Source of the DNA: Microbacteriaceae bacterium
GTDB taxonomy: Bacteria > Actinomycetota > Actinomycetes > Actinomycetales > Microbacteriaceae
Reading direction: 5' to 3'
NCBI GenBank assembly: GCA_009925875.1
Contig: RFQD01000073.1
Span: 1-6,543, forward strand
Length of the DNA: 6,543 bases
A program made the translations under genes and the position numbers. Positions 4,822 to 6,543 of this stretch are shown here, in pieces. Position 1 is the first letter of the stretch; every line of letters begins with the position of its first letter. The notes under the pieces were generated by a model, which did no database searches, had not been told where the DNA came from, and saw only the letters and a list, made by a program, of their open reading frames with translations.

Positions 4822-5439
4822 ATGGCCAGCAAATCCACCATCGGTTCAGACATTCGCGATGCGGTTGAGAGCATTCGCGACGCCGTGATGTCGAGTGAGG
4901 TCGGCCGCTGGACGGCCAAGGTTGCCAAAGATCTCGCACCCGGTGACCTGCGTGATGACATTCTCATCGCGGTGCTCGACGAGCCCAAGAACGGCCACCA
5001 GATCATGCAGGCGATTAGCGAGGCAAATGACGGCTGGATGCCCCCGGCCAGCCACGTCTACCCGCTTCTTGCACAGCTCACCGACGAAGGCTTGCTCTCC
5101 GCCAAAGTAAAGGGCGAGCGCACGCTCTACTCACTCACCGACACCGGCCGCGAGGCCGCTACAGCGGCGAAAGACTCGGCTTCTGACGCGACGGCTGGAC
5201 CCACCGGCTCCTCAAGTTCGGGCTCGTCACGCCGCCACGCTCCGCGCATCGACATGATGCGCGACTGGAAGTTGCCGCAGTGGGATGACGCCAACTCGGC
5301 CGTGCCGAAGAGCGGAGCGAAGCTTGCTCAAGCGGCCGCTCAGGTGGCGCAGTCGGGCACGAAAGAGCAGAAGGAACGCGCGGCCGCGCTGCTCGACGAG
5401 ACGCGTCGCAAGCTGTACGCGATTCTCGCCGAGGACTAG
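4822..5439 (+). CDS. PadR-family transcriptional regulator
   Basis: The 205-residue protein has a winged-helix domain at about 42-115, opening with LRDDILIAVLDEPKNGHQIM and continuing to the family hallmark PPASHVYPLLAQLTDEGLL (74-92) and the wing KGERTLYSLTDTGREAA. The first 40 residues contain an IRDAV duplication (11-15 and 18-22) and precede the typical PadR start, so this is an N-terminally extended form. A Ser/Gly-rich linker (about 124-138) leads to a helical C-terminus (about 165-203) likely to mediate dimerisation. AAGGGA 7-8 nt before ATG 4822 supports the start. The AarF-like kinase gene starts 4 nt after its stop, so the two are co-transcribed and may serve a common function. Its target and signal are not evident; self-regulation through the inverted repeat at 4729-4779 is possible. 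Confidence 0.9.
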   Translation: MASKSTIGSDIRDAVESIRDAVMSSEVGRWTAKVAKDLAPGDLRDDILIAVLDEPKNGHQIMQAISEANDGWMPPASHVYPLLAQLTDEGLLSAKVKGERTLYSLTDTGREAATAAKDSASDATAGPTGSSSSGSSRRHAPRIDMMRDWKLPQWDDANSAVPKSGAKLAQAAAQVAQSGTKEQKERAAALLDETRRKLYAILAED

Positions 5440-5443
5440 GCCG

Positions 5444-6543
5444 GTGCCCACGGGGCCGATTCGCCTCACCTTTTCACCCGACGCGATTGATTCCAATCCG
5501 CGGAACATTCGCGCATTGCGGGCGCGCTATCGGCGCATCACGCGTTTCGCGTCACTCGCCCTCGCCCAGTCGTGGTGGTTCGAACTCGTGTTGCCACAAC
5601 TGGGGCTTCGCAAGCTGGCCGCGCGCGGGCGTATCCGTCGAATTCAGAAGCTCGCTCGTCGTTTTCACGTGTTGGCCGCCGACCTCGGTGGGTTGATGAT
5701 CAAGGTTGGCCAGTTCTTGTCGTCGCGCCTCGATGTGTTGCCGGTCGAAATCACGCGCGAGCTGGAAGGTCTGCAAGACGAGGTGGCACCCGAGCCGTTT
5801 GCGAGCATCGTCGCGCAGATGGAGAACGAACTCGGGTTGCCGCTTGAGCGCTCGTTCGAGTGGTTCGACGAGTCGCCGATTGCCGCAGCCTCACTTGGTC
5901 AAGCGCACCGAGCTCGACTCTCACCCGGAATTGCGGCCGAGGTGGGATTCACGGATGTCGTCGTCAAGGTTCTACGCCCCGGCATCGAAGAAATTGTGCA
6001 GGTCGACCTCGTCGCGTTGCGTCGTGTGGGCCTCTGGCTCTCGCGCGTGAAACTCGTCTCGCGTCGAGCCGATGCTCCCGCGCTCGTCGAAGAATTCGCC
6101 ACCACGAGCCTCGAAGAAATCGACTACATCAACGAAGCCTCGAACGTGGAGCGATTCGCGCGAATTTTTGTCGATGACCCGCGCATCGCCACACCCGACG
6201 TGGTGTGGGAACGCAGTGCTCGCCGAGTGCTCACGCTCAGCGACGTGACGGCCATCAAGATCAACGACGTGCCCGCCCTGCTGGCCGCCGGCATTGACCC
6301 CAACGCGGTGGCGGCCGAACTCGCGCGCGCGACCTTCCAGCAGATTTTCGTTGCCGGGTATTTTCACGCCGATCCGCATCCGGGCAATATCTTTGTCACG
6401 CCCGGCACGCCCGGCACCGACGTGGACTTCACTCTGACCTACATCGACTTCGGCATGATGGGTGAAATCAGCACCGAGCTGCGCGACGGGCTTCAGCAGT
6501 TCATCTTTGCGGTCGTCGGCCGGGATGCGCGCGCCTGGGTGCT
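5444..6543 (+). CDS. AarF/ABC1/UbiB-family atypical kinase (3' end outside window)
   Basis: The first 366 residues are present and the frame runs off the window. Family motifs occur in the right order: the N-terminal KxGQ signature KVGQ (87-90), the Ala-rich loop AAASLGQAH (147-155) that replaces the normal glycine-rich loop, the conserved Lys175 in VVVKVLRPG, the catalytic-loop-like HADPHPGN (308-315) and the metal-binding DFG (335-337) in YIDFGMMGE. In bacteria and mitochondria these proteins have ATPase or kinase-like activity tied to isoprenoid quinone and lipid homeostasis; in a menaquinone-using actinobacterium the client is uncertain. The GTG start at 5444 follows the PadR stop by 4 nt, with TAGG and GAGGA (5431-5440) just upstream. 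All key residues seen are intact. Membrane helices expected near the C-terminus in some members would lie beyond the window. Confidence 0.93.
   Translation, partial: MPTGPIRLTFSPDAIDSNPRNIRALRARYRRITRFASLALAQSWWFELVLPQLGLRKLAARGRIRRIQKLARRFHVLAADLGGLMIKVGQFLSSRLDVLPVEITRELEGLQDEVAPEPFASIVAQMENELGLPLERSFEWFDESPIAAASLGQAHRARLSPGIAAEVGFTDVVVKVLRPGIEEIVQVDLVALRRVGLWLSRVKLVSRRADAPALVEEFATTSLEEIDYINEASNVERFARIFVDDPRIATPDVVWERSARRVLTLSDVTAIKINDVPALLAAGIDPNAVAAELARATFQQIFVAGYFHADPHPGNIFVTPGTPGTDVDFTLTYIDFGMMGEISTELRDGLQQFIFAVVGRDARAWV

Noticed and set aside
1..6543. CRISPR array, insertion sequence, integrase or transposase
   Set aside because: No regularly spaced direct repeats, terminal inverted repeats flanking a transposase, or recombinase motifs were found on either strand.

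Overview
The window looks like chromosomal DNA of a high-GC Gram-positive bacterium, probably an actinobacterium and perhaps a member of the Microbacteriaceae. The support is indirect: G/C-rich third codon positions, GTG starts, Shine-Dalgarno-poor starts next to strong GGAGG ones, a tRNA gene without an encoded CCA, and frequent GGATGC hexamers. The taxon is an inference.

Left part (1-1647): a divergent pair made of a truncated FAD-dependent aromatic-ring monooxygenase on the minus strand and a TetR-family regulator on the plus strand. They share an intergenic region of about 110 bp with two clear inverted repeats, the usual layout of a locally regulated catabolic gene. A small macro-like conserved protein follows the regulator.

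Middle (1684-2961): a tRNA-Arg(CCT) gene, then a Ras-like GTPase with a C-terminal DUF697-like hydrophobic region. The open frame of the GTPase extends back through the tRNA, but the real start is ATG 1804.

Accessory core (2961-4709): two toxin-antitoxin-type operons in tandem on the plus strand. The first is a Phd/YefM antitoxin overlapping a RelE/ParE-like toxin, preceded by two AATGTACATT palindromes 21 bp apart. The second is a 190-aa XRE-type regulator followed after 2 nt by an AbiEii/DUF6036-like nucleotidyltransferase, preceded by an 8-6-8 inverted repeat. The second pair is the most interesting system in the window, because it fits a type of nucleotidyltransferase toxin-antitoxin module that is much less studied than RelE systems.

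Right part (4822-6543): a PadR-family regulator followed 4 nt later by an AarF/ABC1/UbiB-family atypical kinase that runs off the window. They are separated from the nucleotidyltransferase gene by a 13-bp imperfect inverted repeat. No stretch longer than 300 bases lacks a gene, and no CRISPR array, insertion sequence or rRNA is visible.
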